From positions 73,167-137,166 of the forward strand of contig NZ_CP010029.1 of assembly GCF_001656035.1 (NCBI RefSeq): a DNA stretch of 64,000 nucleotides, read 5' to 3'. Position 1 is the first letter of the stretch. Each line of letters opens with the position of its first letter. The stretch is from Yersinia entomophaga. GTDB taxonomy: Bacteria > Pseudomonadota > Gammaproteobacteria > Enterobacterales > Enterobacteriaceae. Shown here in pieces: positions 29,479-40,406 of the stretch. The position numbers were made by a program, and so were the translations under genes. A model generated the notes under the pieces. The model was not told where the DNA came from. It ran no database searches and saw only the letters and a program-made list of their open reading frames with translations.

Positions 29479-29503
29479 ACAGAGTGTTATCGCAGGTTAA
29501 GCA

Positions 29504-32500
29504 TTACTTAACCTGATGATCAACCGAATGACTATGTTCAATATCCTCATTCTTCTTGCTGAAACGGCGGCGAACCACCACGAAGAACACTGGAACAAAG
29601 AAGATCGCCAGTACGGTTGCGGTTACCATCCCGCCCATTACGCCAGTACCTACCGCGTTCTGAGCGCCTGAACCTGCACCACTGCTGATAACCAGCGGCA
29701 TTACCCCGAGGATAAAGGCCAGTGAGGTCATCAGAATCGGACGCAGACGCATACGAACCGCTTCCAACGTAGATTCGATCAGCCCTTTACCTTCTTTCTC
29801 CATTAAGTCCTTGGCGAACTCAACGATCAAGATGGCGTTTTTGGCCGACAAGCCTATGGTTGTCAACAGGCCCACCTGGAAGTAAACGTCGTTGTTTAAT
29901 CCACGCAGAGAAGCGGCGAGTAACGCCCCGACTACGCCCAGCGGAACCACCAGCATAACGGAGAACGGAATTGACCAGCTCTCGTATAGTGCGGCCAGAC
30001 ACAGGAATACCACAATCAGTGAGATGGCATACAGCGCCGGAGCCTGGTTACCAGACAGACGTTCCTGATAGGACATACCGGTCCAGTCATAGCCGATACC
30101 GCTTGGCAATTTAGACGCCAGTTGCTCCATCAGATCCATCGCTTCACCGGTACTTTTACCCGGTGCAGCCTGACCCAAAATTTCCATTGATGGCAAACCG
30201 TTATAACGTTCCAGACGCGGTGAACCATACTCCCACTTCGCAGTAGAGAAGGTGGCAAACGACACCATTTCACCCGCGTTGTTGCGGACATACCACTTAT
30301 CGATATCGCTCGGTAACATACGGAACGGCGCATCTGCCTGTACGTAAACTTTCTTCACACGACCGCGGTCGATAAAGTCGTTCACGTAGCTCCCCCCCAT
30401 GGCGGAACCGAGTGTGGTATTGATGTCGGAAATAGCCACGCCGAGGGCCTGTGCTTTTTCCTGATCAACTTCCACTTTGAACTGAGGTGTATCTTCTAAA
30501 CCATTTGGACGCATGCCTACCAGCATGTCTGAATGCTGAGCCGCCATACCTAACAGCTGGTTACGTGCCGCAGTCAGTTTTTCATGCCCCAGGTTACCCT
30601 GGTCAATCAGTTGGAAGTCAAAGCCGGTCGCAGTACCTAACTCGACAATCGCCGGTAGGTTAAAGGCGAATACCAAACCGTCTTTGATTTGCGAGAAGGC
30701 GTGAGATGCGCGGCCAACGATAGCCGGTACCTTATTCTCCTCGCCCTGACGTTCGTCCCAGTTTTTCAGGCTGACGAACGCCAAACCGGTATTTTGCCCC
30801 TGTCCGCTGAAACCGAAGCCGTTAACGGTAAAGACCGAGTTAACTACGTCTTTTTCTTTGTCCAGATAGTAATCCGTCACGTGGTCTAGCACTTTCTGGG
30901 TACGCTCTTGCGTAGCACCTGCCGGTAGCTGAACCATGGTCAGGAATACGCCCTGATCTTCTTCCGGTAGGAATGATGTTGGCAGGCGCAGGAACAACAC
31001 GCCCATACCGATAACAATCGCCAGATAGATCACCAGATAACGGCCGGTACTGCGCAGGATATTAGCTACGCTGTCGGTGTAATGGTGGGTGCTCTTTTCG
31101 AACATCCGGTTAAACCAACCGAAGAAACCGGTTTTCGGGCCGTGTGAACCTTTAGGAATAGGTTTCAACATAGTGGCGCACAGTGCCGGTGTCAGAATCA
31201 ACGCCACCAGAACCGACAGCACCATGGCAGAAACGATGGTAATAGAGAACTGACGGTAAATCGCACCGGTAGAACCACCGAAGAAGGCCATCGGGATGAA
31301 TACCGCAGAAAGCACCATCGCGATCCCCACCAATGCGCCCTGGATCTGCTCCATGGATTTCTTGGTGGCTTCTTTCGGCGGTAGCCCTTCCTCTTGCATC
31401 ACACGTTCGACGTTCTCTACTACAACGATGGCGTCATCCACCAATAGCCCTATCGCCAACACCATCCCGAACATCGTTAGCGTGTTTATCGAATAGCCAA
31501 AGGCGGAAAGAATGGCGAACGTCCCCAACAGCACCACAGGTACGGCGATGGTTGGGATCAGGGTAGCCCGGAAGTTCTGTAGGAACAGATACATAACCAG
31601 GAATACCAGAATGATCGCTTCGACCAGCGTTTTCACCACTTCGTTGATGGAAATCTTAACGAATGGCGTGGTGTCGTACGGGTAAACTACTTTTAGACCG
31701 GCTGGGAAGAACGGTTGCAGCTTGGCCAGTTCGGCTTTTACTGCCGCCGAAGTGTTCAGGGCGTTAGCCCCGGTAGCCAGTTTGATACCGATACCTGCCG
31801 CAGGTTTACCGTTGAAACGAGCGATAACGCTGTAGCTTTCCGCTCCCAATTTGACGATTGCGACGTCTTTCAGGCGAACCTGAGAGCCGTCGGTGTTCAC
31901 TTTCAGCAAGATCTGGCTGAATTCTTCCGCAGAGGTCAAACGGGTTTGCGCAATAATAGACGAGTTAAGCTGCTGGCCCGGCACTGGCGGTGTACCACCA
32001 AGCTGGCCTGCTGCCACCTGATTATTCTGCACTTTAATCGCATTGATAACGTCAACCGGCGTCAGCTTGTAGTTGTTCAGCTTGTGTGGATCCATCCAAA
32101 TACGCATCGCATATTGGGAACCGAACAGCTGAACGTCACCCACGCCGGAGGTACGGCTGATAGGATCTTTAATGTTCGAACCTACGTAGTCGGCGATATC
32201 TTCCTGCTGCATGGTGCCATCTTCGGAAATAAAGCCGGCAACCATTAAGAAGCTGCTGCTGGATTTCTCGACGCTAACGCCTTGCTGTTGTACTTCTTGC
32301 GGTAACAGCGGCATGGCCAGTTGCAGTTTGTTCTGCACCTGAACCTGCGCGATATCCGGATCGGTACCTTCGTTAAAGGTCAGAGTGATCTGTACGCTAC
32401 CGGACGAGTCGCTGCTGGAAGACATATACAGCAAGCCATCGATGCCGTTCATGTTCTGTTCGATAACCTGAGTTACCGTATTCTGAACTGTGGTCGCATC

Positions 32501-32656
32501 GGCGCCTGGATAGTTGGCAGAGATCGAAATTGCCGGTGGCGCAATGGTCGGATATTGCGCTACGGGCAGTTTCATTATCGCAAGTGCGCCCGCCAACATA
32601 ATGATAATGGCGATAACCCATGCGAATATGGGGCGATCTATAAAGTACTTAGCCAT
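29504..32656 (-). CDS. acrB: RND multidrug efflux pump, inner-membrane transporter AcrB
   Basis: Proton-driven trimeric exporter of 1050 residues, working with AcrA and TolC to expel drugs, bile salts and detergents. It begins with the typical [17 protein letters not shown] helix. The 12-helix, two-large-loop layout of the HAE1 family is evident. The proton-relay Asp pair is in [17 protein letters not shown] (about residues 407-408), and the conserved Lys is in [16 protein letters not shown]. It follows acrA by 16 bases. Confidence 0.96.
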   Translation of the reverse strand: MAKYFIDRPIFAWVIAIIIMLAGALAIMKLPVAQYPTIAPPAISISANYPGADATTVQNTVTQVIEQNMNGIDGLLYMSSSSDSSGSVQITLTFNEGTDPDIAQVQVQNKLQLAMPLLPQEVQQQGVSVEKSSSSFLMVAGFISEDGTMQQEDIADYVGSNIKDPISRTSGVGDVQLFGSQYAMRIWMDPHKLNNYKLTPVDVINAIKVQNNQVAAGQLGGTPPVPGQQLNSSIIAQTRLTSAEEFSQILLKVNTDGSQVRLKDVAIVKLGAESYSVIARFNGKPAAGIGIKLATGANALNTSAAVKAELAKLQPFFPAGLKVVYPYDTTPFVKISINEVVKTLVEAIILVFLVMYLFLQNFRATLIPTIAVPVVLLGTFAILSAFGYSINTLTMFGMVLAIGLLVDDAIVVVENVERVMQEEGLPPKEATKKSMEQIQGALVGIAMVLSAVFIPMAFFGGSTGAIYRQFSITIVSAMVLSVLVALILTPALCATMLKPIPKGSHGPKTGFFGWFNRMFEKSTHHYTDSVANILRSTGRYLVIYLAIVIGMGVLFLRLPTSFLPEEDQGVFLTMVQLPAGATQERTQKVLDHVTDYYLDKEKDVVNSVFTVNGFGFSGQGQNTGLAFVSLKNWDERQGEENKVPAIVGRASHAFSQIKDGLVFAFNLPAIVELGTATGFDFQLIDQGNLGHEKLTAARNQLLGMAAQHSDMLVGMRPNGLEDTPQFKVEVDQEKAQALGVAISDINTTLGSAMGGSYVNDFIDRGRVKKVYVQADAPFRMLPSDIDKWYVRNNAGEMVSFATFSTAKWEYGSPRLERYNGLPSMEILGQAAPGKSTGEAMDLMEQLASKLPSGIGYDWTGMSYQERLSGNQAPALYAISLIVVFLCLAALYESWSIPFSVMLVVPLGVVGALLAASLRGLNNDVYFQVGLLTTIGLSAKNAILIVEFAKDLMEKEGKGLIESTLEAVRMRLRPILMTSLAFILGVMPLVISSGAGSGAQNAVGTGVMGGMVTATVLAIFFVPVFFVVVRRRFSKKNEDIEHSHSVDHQVK

Positions 32657-32672
32657 GAATTACCGGCTCCTT

Positions 32673-33863
32673 TTAAGACTTCTTCGCTTGTTCAGCCGGT
32701 GCTGCTGCCGGTGCGGCGTCAGAGACTTCCTGCGCCTTCACCTGCACGCCCGGTTTGATTTTCTGTAAGCCGGTTACAATCACGCGATCGCCCGGTTTCA
32801 AGCCGTCGGTAATCAGCCATTTATCGCCGATTGCCTGAGCCGCAGTTACCGTGCGCAGTTCTACTTTGTCACCTTCGCCCACGACCATCGCGGTGGCTTC
32901 ACCACGCGGGTTACGGGTAATACCCTGCTGAGGAACCAGCAGCGCATCTGCTCTCACACCTTCATCAAGACGGGCGCGGACGAACATTCCCGGTAACAAT
33001 GACTCGTTCGGGTTAGGGAAGATGGCACGAATCGTAATGGAACCTGTGGTTTCATCCACGGTTACGCCGGAGAATTCCAGCGTCCCGGTTTCAGAATATT
33101 CAGTGCCGTTTTCCAATAACAGGCGCACTTTCGCTTTGCCGTTTTCCTGTTTCATGACGCCGCTGGCCAGTTCTTTCTTCAGGCGCAGGAATTCATCACT
33201 GGACTGCGTCACGTCCACATACATTGGATCGAGCTGCTGAACGGTGGTTAATGCGGTGGCCTGAGCGCTGCTAACCAGAGCGCCTTCGGTTACCGAAGAT
33301 TTACCGGTACGACCTGAAATTGGCGAAGTTACCTTGGTGTAAGCCAGATTAATACGTGCGCTTTCCAGCGCAGCTTTTGCGCTTTGTACTGCCGCATTGG
33401 CCTGCATCAGGTTAGAGGTCGCGGTATCGTAATCTTGTTTACTGATGTAGTTGGTGCCTAACAGAGGTTTGTAACGGTTAACGGTCAAACGCGCAATTTC
33501 CGCGCTGGCCTGTGCTTTGGCTAAATCGCCTTTGGCGCTGTCATAAGCGGCCTGATAGGTCGCCGGGTCAATTTGATATAGCGATGTTCCGGCGGTAACG
33601 TCACTGCCTTCAACATAATTACGTTTAAGAATAATGCCACTAACTTGAGGACGAACCTCAGCAATACGGAAAGCAGACGTCCGCCCCGGAAGCTCAGTAG
33701 TAATATTGAGAGGTTGAGCTTTCAATGTCACGATACCAACTTCAGGGGCTTGTTGTGCCTGGGCGCCTTGCGCTGCATCTTTATCATTACATCCTATAAG
33801 TACTAAGCTGCCTGAAAGTACCAGAATTGCAGCCAGAGGCATTACCCCTCTGTTTTTGCTCAT
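32673..33863 (-). CDS. acrA: Efflux pump periplasmic adaptor AcrA
   Basis: Membrane-fusion lipoprotein of 396 residues that bridges AcrB and TolC. The lipobox is LVLIGC with Cys25. A biotinyl-lipoyl domain (about 60-100 and 175-210) flanks a long alpha-helical hairpin, followed by beta-barrel and membrane-proximal domains. The C-terminus is Ala/Pro-rich. acrAB form one operon, divergent from acrR. Confidence 0.96.
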   Translation of the reverse strand: MSKNRGVMPLAAILVLSGSLVLIGCNDKDAAQGAQAQQAPEVGIVTLKAQPLNITTELPGRTSAFRIAEVRPQVSGIILKRNYVEGSDVTAGTSLYQIDPATYQAAYDSAKGDLAKAQASAEIARLTVNRYKPLLGTNYISKQDYDTATSNLMQANAAVQSAKAALESARINLAYTKVTSPISGRTGKSSVTEGALVSSAQATALTTVQQLDPMYVDVTQSSDEFLRLKKELASGVMKQENGKAKVRLLLENGTEYSETGTLEFSGVTVDETTGSITIRAIFPNPNESLLPGMFVRARLDEGVRADALLVPQQGITRNPRGEATAMVVGEGDKVELRTVTAAQAIGDKWLITDGLKPGDRVIVTGLQKIKPGVQVKAQEVSDAAPAAAPAEQAKKS

Positions 33864-33953
33864 AGATAAACCTCAAGTGTCCGATTTTTAATTAACCAAT
33901 GGATCACAAGCTCTAAAACCCATTGCTGCGAAAATGATATGTGCGTGCTATGG

Positions 33954-33977
33954 TACATACATTCGCAAATGTATGTA
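33954..33977. promoter_or_regulatory. AcrR operator between acrA and acrR
   Basis: A perfect inverted repeat, TACATACATT (33954-33963) and AATGTATGTA (33968-33977), has a 4-base centre (CGCA). The E. coli AcrR operator has the same 10-bp arms. It lies 28 bases before acrR and 91 bases before acrA, so it can control both. Confidence 0.93.
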
Positions 33978-34005
33978 AATCACAGCCCCCCGAAAAAACA
34001 ACGCC

Positions 34006-34656
34006 ATGGCACGAAAAACCAAACAGCAGGCCCTTGAGACCCGGCAACAAATTCTTGATGCCGCCGTGAGAGAATTTTCTGAACATGGTGTTTCAGGAAC
34101 CTCACTCGCGGATATTGCTGACGCTGCGGGTGTTACCCGTGGTGCTATTTATTGGCATTTCAAAAACAAGGTCGATCTGTTTAATGAAGTCTGGTCGTTA
34201 TCGGAATTTGACATCGATGAACTCGAACTAGAGTATCAGGCAAAATATCCCGATAATCCACTGCGTATCCTACGAGAAATCCTGATTTATATTCTGGTCG
34301 CTACGAAAGAAGACTGCCGACGTCGTGCTTTGATGGAAATTGTGTTCCACAAATGCGAATTTGTCGGGGAGATGACCTCAGTCCATGACGCAAGAAAAGT
34401 CCTCTATCTGGCAAGTTATGAGCGAATTGAAGCCGTTTTGCAAGACTGTATCGCAGCAAAACAGCTACCTGCCGATTTGAATACCCGCTGTGCGGCGATC
34501 ATTATGCGCGCCTATATTACCGGCCTGATGGAAAATTGGTTATTTACCCCAGAATGTTTTGATATCCAACAGGATGCAGCGGTATTAATTGATACCTATC
34601 TGGAAATGATTTCACGGTGCCAAACCCTGCGAGGGGAAGGCGCTTCAGCGAAATAA
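34006..34656 (+). CDS. acrR: TetR-family repressor AcrR
   Basis: Repressor of 216 residues controlling acrAB and itself; drug binding releases it from DNA. The N-terminal helix-turn-helix is clear ([25 protein letters not shown] in order, about residues 27-51). The rest is the helical ligand-binding and dimerisation domain. It is divergent from acrA as in E. coli. Confidence 0.95.
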   Translation: MARKTKQQALETRQQILDAAVREFSEHGVSGTSLADIADAAGVTRGAIYWHFKNKVDLFNEVWSLSEFDIDELELEYQAKYPDNPLRILREILIYILVATKEDCRRRALMEIVFHKCEFVGEMTSVHDARKVLYLASYERIEAVLQDCIAAKQLPADLNTRCAAIIMRAYITGLMENWLFTPECFDIQQDAAVLIDTYLEMISRCQTLRGEGASAK

Positions 34657-34674
34657 GATTAACGTGAGGTAAAT

Positions 34675-35028
34675 ATGAGTTCTTTGGTCGTTATTGCCAA
34701 CGGTGCTGCCTATGGTCATGAGTCATTATTTAACGCACTACGCTTATCCATTGCGCTAAAAGATCAGCAGCCCGATTTAGATCTTCGGTTATTTCTGATG
34801 TCCGATGCGGTAACTGCCGCTATGACCGGACAAAAGCCACATGAGGGATACAACATTCAGCAGATGCTGGAGATTCTCAGCGCCCAGTTGGTTCCTATCA
34901 AACTGTGTAAAACCTGTGCTGATGCGCGCGGAATTAGCGCGTTGACGCTTATTGAAGGCATTGAAATTGGGACTTTGGTCGAACTGGCGCAGTGGACGCT
35001 GGCGGCAGAGAAAGTGTTAACCTTCTAA
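34675..35028 (+). CDS. DsrE/DsrF-like protein (YchN type)
   Basis: Small cytoplasmic protein of 117 residues with the DsrE/F fold: VVIANGAAYGHESLFNALRL at the N-terminus, FLMSDAVTAAM, and a C-terminal Cys pair in LCKTCADARG. Related proteins act in sulfur relay or are structural homologues such as E. coli YchN; the specific role is unknown. It lies 18 bases after acrR and likely shares its transcript, and is absent at this place in E. coli, where acrR is followed by mscK. Confidence 0.85.
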   Translation: MSSLVVIANGAAYGHESLFNALRLSIALKDQQPDLDLRLFLMSDAVTAAMTGQKPHEGYNIQQMLEILSAQLVPIKLCKTCADARGISALTLIEGIEIGTLVELAQWTLAAEKVLTF

Positions 35029-35156
35029 TTCTCAGGCTGATAGGGCGGTTTTCAGCCCCGTAGGCCGTTTTTTATGCAATGAAGAATTTTTCTTATGATC
35101 GGCGTTGGCCGAACGTGGTAGGATTTCTATTATCTCCGCTGATATGAAGTTAGATC

Positions 35157-38100
35157 ATGATTCGCTGGTTCAATACCCAATCGTCTCTGCTTTTCAATAA
35201 TACCGACAGCAATACCAACAGCGCACCCTTGCTTCGTGTCTGGATGCTTTTTAGTCTGCTTATTCTGGCGCTGGTGTGTTTGCCTGCGGCTAACGCGGCG
35301 AACTTAAATGGCGACGTGCCGAGCCGTAGTGAAGTACAAAATCAGCTCGATGTTCTGGCGAAGCTGAAAACTCCGACGCCAGCCGACAAACTGGCTCAGC
35401 AAGATTTGGTGCAAACGCTGGAATACCTCGACGCCATTGAGCGGGTTAAGCAGGAAACCAACCAGCTTAAGCAGCAATTGGCTCAGGCACCGGCTAAACT
35501 GCGCCAGGCGACCGATGCGCTGGAAGTGCTGAAAAGCAACTCCTCCGATTCGCTGACTCGTGAATCACTAGCGAACTATTCTTTACGTCAATTGGAATCC
35601 CGGCTAAATGAAACGCTGGATGACCTACAGGCGGCTCAGGAAGATCTTTCCACTTACAATAGCCAATTGATTTCCCTACAAACCCAACCTGAACGTGTAC
35701 AAAGCGCCATGTATAGCGCTTCCCAGCGGCTACAGCAAATCCGTAATTTACTCAATGGATTAGCGCCGGGACAGGATGGTTTACGTCCTACGCAACAGCA
35801 AATGCTGTTAACTGAACAGGTGTTGTTGAATGCGCAGTTGGACTTACAACGTAGAAATCTGGAAGCCAACACTACGTTGCAGGATTTACTGCAAAAGCAG
35901 CGGGATTATACCAATGCTCATATTGGCCAACTGGAACGTAACATCCAAACGCTTCAAGAGGTTGTCAGTGGTAAGCGGCTGATTCTTTCCGAAAAAACGG
36001 CTAAAGAAGCCCAGGTTCCGGATGATTCTACCGACATTCAAAACGATCCGCTGGTCAGCCGCGAACTGGCGATTAATCGCGATTTAAGCCAGCGTTTGAT
36101 CAATGCCACCAAAGAAGGCAATACGCTGGTTCAGCAAAATATTCGTGTGAAAAACTGGCTGGATCGTGCATTGCAGTCTGAACGCAATTTAAAAGAACAA
36201 ATTACCGTATTGCGAGGTAGCCTGCTGTTATCTCGTATTTTGTATCAACAACAGCTTAGCTTACCGACCGATGGCCTGATTAGCGATATGGGGACGCGCA
36301 TTGCTGACCTGCGTTTGGAACAGTTTGAAATTAATCAACAGCGGGATCAGCTCTTCCAGGGCGATGATTATATTCAAAAGGTGATGAGCGACAGTAAAGA
36401 AAAAGTCAGTGGCGAAGTGGAAGATGCGCTGGGGCAAATTGTCGATATTCGCCGTGAGCTGTTGGATCAATTGAATAAACAGTTGGGTAACCAACTGACA
36501 TTGGCGATTAATCTGCAAATAAATCAGCAGCAATTACTCAGCGTCAACAGCTCACTGCAACATACTTTAACGCAACAAATCTTTTGGGTGAGTAGCAATA
36601 AACCGATGGATTGGTCGTGGTTGAAAAGCTTGCCCGAGGCGATTCACAGTGAGTTGAGCAATCTTCATTTCAAATTTTCCCCTAGCGATATTCTGGCGGG
36701 ATTACTGAAATCTTTGATTTTTGTGATTCCGGGGTTGCTGCTGGTCGGCGTGATTCGCTGGCGCTATAAAATCATAGATAACCATCTGGATAGTCTGGCG
36801 AACGATGTTGGTCAGCTAAAACACGATACGCAGATGCATACGCCGAAGGCGATTTTGCTCATTTTATTAAAGGTATTGCCGGGTGTGGTGCTGATTCTGC
36901 TTGTAGGCTATTGGTGCCTTCAATCGGAGATGGCGATTAGTGATTTCCTCTGGAGCTTCTTCCAGCAATTGGCCTTGTTCTGGCTGATATTCGATTTGAC
37001 CTACCGCATGTTGTCCCCAGGGGGGATTACCGAACGTCACTTCAATATTGCCGCTGAGCGCTGCGCGCATTACCGTCGGCAAATGGTACGTTTGGGCGTA
37101 GCGCTGCTGCCGGTGATTTTCTGGTCGGTATTGGGCGAGAAAAGTCCTCTACGGCTGGTGGATGATGTTATCGGTCAGGTGGTAGTGGTGATTGCGTTAG
37201 CGCTGCTAGCGGTATTTGTTTTCCCATTCTGTCGTGATAGCTGGCGTGAGAAAAACAGCCACGCGGTGCGATTGGTGATAGTGACTGCCATTGCGGTGAC
37301 GCCGGTGATTCTGATTGGCCTGATGGCTGCGGGTTATTTCTATACTACGCTGCGTCTGGCCGGGCGTTGGATTGACAGTATCTATCTATTCTTCCTGTGG
37401 AATATCGTTTATCTGACCGCGATTCGAGGCTTAGGCGTTGCCGCCCGCCGTTTGGCTTACCGACGCGCCATTGCTCGTCGCCAGAGTTTGGCGAAAGAAG
37501 GGGCGGAAGGGAGTGAGCCGGTAGAGGAGCCGCCGCTGGCGTTGGATCAAATTAACCAGCAGTCATTACGTTTGACCACGATGGTGCTGTTCCTGATTTT
37601 TGCTACGGCGTTTTACTGGATATGGTCGGATTTAGTCACGGTTATCTCCTATCTGGACAGTATCACTCTGTGGCATTACAACAGCACGGTTGCCGGTGCC
37701 AATGTGCAGCAGGCGGTGACGCTGGGTAATATTCTGGTGGGGATTATGGCGCTGGTGGTGGCTTATGTCATGACCCGCAACCTGCCAGGATTGCTGGAAG
37801 TGCTGGTATTATCTCGCTTGCAGCTGCGTCAGGGCACGTCCTACGCCATAACCACTATGCTCACTTATCTGATTACCTCGGTCGGGGCTATTACCGCCTT
37901 AAGTTCTCTCGGCGTTTCGTGGGATAAGCTGCAATTTCTGGTCGCGGCGCTAACGGTGGGTCTGGGATTTGGTTTGCAGGAAATCTTCGCTAACTTTGTG
38001 TCCGGTATCATTATCTTGTTCGAACGTCCGGTGCGTATCGGTGATACGGTGACTATCGGCACTTTCTCCGGTACGGTTAGCAAAATTCGTATCCGCGCCA

Positions 38101-38567
38101 CCACCATCACCGATTTTGATCGGAAAGAAGTGATCATCCCAAACAAAGCCTTTGTTACCGAGCGCTTAATCAACTGGTCGCTGTCGGATACGATTACCCG
38201 TATTCTGATTAAAGTTGGCGTGGCCTATGGCTCTGATTTAGATAAAGTTAAAGAAGTTCTTCTGAAAGCCGCTCATGATAATCCGAGAGTTATGTCCGAT
38301 CCGGAACCGCAGGTGTTTTTCCTCAATTTCGGTGCCAGTACACTCGATCATGAATTGCGGTTGTATGTACGTGAACTGCGCGATCGTAGTTACACCGTGG
38401 ATGAGTTAAACCGCGCGATTGATAAGCTTTGTCGCGAAAACGACATCAATATTGCGTTCAATCAGCTTGAGGTTTATCTGCATAAAGAAGATGGGGCAGA
38501 AGTGCAGGAAGTCAGCCGTCCTATTAATTTGATGCCGGATAACGAGCGGAAACAACTGCAGCCTTAG
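35157..38567 (+). CDS. mscK: Potassium-dependent mechanosensitive channel MscK (KefA)
   Basis: Large mechanosensitive channel of 1136 residues (E. coli about 1120). It has a signal sequence (about residues 25-48, LFSLLILALVCLPAANA), a long periplasmic region rich in coiled coil and Gln (about 50-500), and around eleven transmembrane segments. The C-terminal MscS domain shows the pore helix and beta domain (LQEIFANFVSGIIILFERPVR, FVTERLINWSLSD). It opens under membrane tension in a potassium-dependent way. The position after acrR is as in E. coli. Confidence 0.95.
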   Translation: MIRWFNTQSSLLFNNTDSNTNSAPLLRVWMLFSLLILALVCLPAANAANLNGDVPSRSEVQNQLDVLAKLKTPTPADKLAQQDLVQTLEYLDAIERVKQETNQLKQQLAQAPAKLRQATDALEVLKSNSSDSLTRESLANYSLRQLESRLNETLDDLQAAQEDLSTYNSQLISLQTQPERVQSAMYSASQRLQQIRNLLNGLAPGQDGLRPTQQQMLLTEQVLLNAQLDLQRRNLEANTTLQDLLQKQRDYTNAHIGQLERNIQTLQEVVSGKRLILSEKTAKEAQVPDDSTDIQNDPLVSRELAINRDLSQRLINATKEGNTLVQQNIRVKNWLDRALQSERNLKEQITVLRGSLLLSRILYQQQLSLPTDGLISDMGTRIADLRLEQFEINQQRDQLFQGDDYIQKVMSDSKEKVSGEVEDALGQIVDIRRELLDQLNKQLGNQLTLAINLQINQQQLLSVNSSLQHTLTQQIFWVSSNKPMDWSWLKSLPEAIHSELSNLHFKFSPSDILAGLLKSLIFVIPGLLLVGVIRWRYKIIDNHLDSLANDVGQLKHDTQMHTPKAILLILLKVLPGVVLILLVGYWCLQSEMAISDFLWSFFQQLALFWLIFDLTYRMLSPGGITERHFNIAAERCAHYRRQMVRLGVALLPVIFWSVLGEKSPLRLVDDVIGQVVVVIALALLAVFVFPFCRDSWREKNSHAVRLVIVTAIAVTPVILIGLMAAGYFYTTLRLAGRWIDSIYLFFLWNIVYLTAIRGLGVAARRLAYRRAIARRQSLAKEGAEGSEPVEEPPLALDQINQQSLRLTTMVLFLIFATAFYWIWSDLVTVISYLDSITLWHYNSTVAGANVQQAVTLGNILVGIMALVVAYVMTRNLPGLLEVLVLSRLQLRQGTSYAITTMLTYLITSVGAITALSSLGVSWDKLQFLVAALTVGLGFGLQEIFANFVSGIIILFERPVRIGDTVTIGTFSGTVSKIRIRATTITDFDRKEVIIPNKAFVTERLINWSLSDTITRILIKVGVAYGSDLDKVKEVLLKAAHDNPRVMSDPEPQVFFLNFGASTLDHELRLYVRELRDRSYTVDELNRAIDKLCRENDINIAFNQLEVYLHKEDGAEVQEVSRPINLMPDNERKQLQP

Positions 38568-38619
38568 TTTGAAACGGGTTTTGGATCGGAAAAACTAATT
38601 GGAAAACCCATAAATGCTG

Positions 38620-38650
38620 AGGGCGAAGCCGGAGAGGTTTCGCCCTTTTT
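38620..38650 (+). terminator. Intrinsic terminator after mscK
   Basis: AGGGCGAA (38620-38627) pairs with TTCGCCCT (38639-38646), followed by T5. Confidence 0.85.
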
Positions 38651-38684
38651 GGGGCAGCGTTGTAAGCCGTAGTCAGGCAGGGAA

Positions 38685-38840
38685 TTATTCCTGACGGTGA
38701 TGACTCAGCTTTTGCTGATAGTCACGCTTAACAATTTCCAGCGCTGCCAGCGCCGTTTCTGGCGCAATTTCGTTGCATTCCAGCAGGTAAATCAAATCTA
38801 CCGCTAGCTGCAATTCTGGTGGGGCGTGTTCAACTGACAT
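38685..38840 (-). CDS. rsmS: RsmS/YbaM small pleiotropic regulator
   Basis: A 51-residue protein beginning [21 protein letters not shown] and ending with KRDYQQKL. It matches E. coli YbaM (53 residues), named RsmS in Pectobacterium, where it affects secondary metabolism and secreted virulence factors. The start at 38840 fits the family; the upstream 20 codons of the open frame are not conserved. Gene order mscK-ybaM-priC agrees with E. coli. Confidence 0.87.
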   Translation of the reverse strand: MSVEHAPPELQLAVDLIYLLECNEIAPETALAALEIVKRDYQQKLSHHRQE

Positions 38841-39130
38841 ATGAGCCAACATTAGGGTTTCAGTTTGAGTGAAGAAAATCCAACGTGACACCAAAAACAA
38901 TCTGGTGCAGTTATATCCGTGCCGTCAATGCGAATGCCGGCAGAACTGACAAATCGATAAGCTGCATTATCCCGCATAATCCGGTGGCATAGTGAGGAAG
39001 CCGGCCAGCCTCAGAGACGTAAATATATGCGTAATGAATCAACTTTGAATGCATGCTAGCTAATCAGAATATTATTATAGATAATAAATTTAAACCAAAT
39101 AATCATCATTTATGCAAATGTGACCCGCCT

Positions 39131-39667
39131 TCAAAAACCATTATCTTTTCTCTCGATACTGCGCTCGATTCGCGTCAAAGCCTGACGACAACGCATTAAT
39201 CGGCCTTCCAGCGCCGCCAGTTCCTTCTGGATTCGCTGCTGATCCACCAGACGGGTTTGTTGTCCCAACTGACTTTCACGATCTTGAATCATAGTGATGA
39301 TCCGTCTTTCATAATCCTGATGCTCTGCCAGTTTATGGTACGGATCCTGGCTAACCTGTCGTGGTTTGGGCTGATTTTTACGTAGGGTTTGAGTCGCGAG
39401 CTCTCGCTGTAAAGCTGAAATCTGCGCCACCAGCTTTTCTGCCAAAAAAGCCACCTGTTCGGAGCGCTGTTCGGCGACGACTTGCTTCAATTGTGTCAGA
39501 TTCTTGCGAACCTCCAGCAGATAATCCCGCAAACGCGTGCCGTGGTTACTGAAAAGAAGCTGATCAAAACGAGCCTGAGCCGTAGGCGTGTGCGCCTGTG
39601 GGGCGATTTCAGCCGACAGTGCTTCAACCTGGCTTTCAAGCACCTGTAACAATTTTTCTGTGCTCAT
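39131..39667 (-). CDS. priC: Primosomal replication protein N'' (PriC)
   Basis: Replication-restart protein of 178 residues that helps load DnaB at abandoned forks. It is nearly all helical and Arg/Gln-rich, with the family motifs ARFDQLLFSNHGTRL and HQDYERRIITMI. The start at 39667 is fixed by AGGAGAG eight bases upstream and by the family length (about 175); the open frame to 39928 is not conserved and overlaps the divergent ybaN. Confidence 0.9.
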   Translation of the reverse strand: MSTEKLLQVLESQVEALSAEIAPQAHTPTAQARFDQLLFSNHGTRLRDYLLEVRKNLTQLKQVVAEQRSEQVAFLAEKLVAQISALQRELATQTLRKNQPKPRQVSQDPYHKLAEHQDYERRIITMIQDRESQLGQQTRLVDQQRIQKELAALEGRLMRCRQALTRIERSIERKDNGF

Positions 39668-39842
39668 GGAATTCTCTCCTGATATTCTTGGGGCTAGCTT
39701 GCCTTTGAACCCGCCGGGAAACAAGGAATAAGGACTGGTTTGGGTAAATTGAATCATGAATCGACTGGTGGTGAATCTGGTTAATGATAAAGTACCGGTT
39801 AGTATCTTTTTCAATGATGGTGAGAATAAATAAAGGGAGCTT

Positions 39843-40223
39843 ATGTCTCGTTGGTTGTTAATCATCCTGGGATGGACCGCCGTGGTCTTGGCTACCTTAG
39901 GCGTGGTATTACCGTTGTTACCCACCACACCATTTTTGCTATTAGCCGCTTGGTGTTTCGCTCGCTCATCGCCGCGTTTTCATCAGTGGCTACTCTATCG
40001 TTCATGGTTTGGCAGCTATATTCGCAACTGGCAGCAACATCGGGCGCTGCCACCGGGAGCCAAGTGGAAAGCGGTACTGGTGACGCTTATCACTTTTTCC
40101 ATATCCCTGTGGCTGGTTAAAATCTGGTGGGTAAGAATGCTGTTAGCAATTATGCTTATCGTTTTATTGATTTTCATGCTGCGGATGCCGGTTATTGACC
40201 TAACGCAACAAAAAAAGCGCTGA
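39843..40223 (+). CDS. ybaN: Inner-membrane protein YbaN (DUF454)
   Basis: Membrane protein of 126 residues with three or four hydrophobic helices. The family signature is GVVLPLLPTTPFLLLAAWCFARSSPRFHQWL near residues 20-50, read in sequence. Function is unknown. It is divergent from priC and precedes apt, as in E. coli. Confidence 0.9.
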   Translation: MSRWLLIILGWTAVVLATLGVVLPLLPTTPFLLLAAWCFARSSPRFHQWLLYRSWFGSYIRNWQQHRALPPGAKWKAVLVTLITFSISLWLVKIWWVRMLLAIMLIVLLIFMLRMPVIDLTQQKKR

Positions 40224-40406
40224 TTATCTGGCTCCGGTTGCATTTTTCCATCAGTTTGAATAGATTTGAGCGTTTTCGTGCGCGGATTGCCCCATAGTCC
40301 CTGTTTAGGGCGTTAAAAGGGGTGGATGTGTTCTGTCCCGGCGGTGTTTGATCGACATCGGGTGGCCGCGTTTTAGTATGTTCAGCAGTTTTATCAGGCA
40401 CAAATT

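Noticed and set aside
31715..32248. 177-codon plus-strand ORF inside acrB
   Set aside because: Antisense shadow of acrB; no independent signals.
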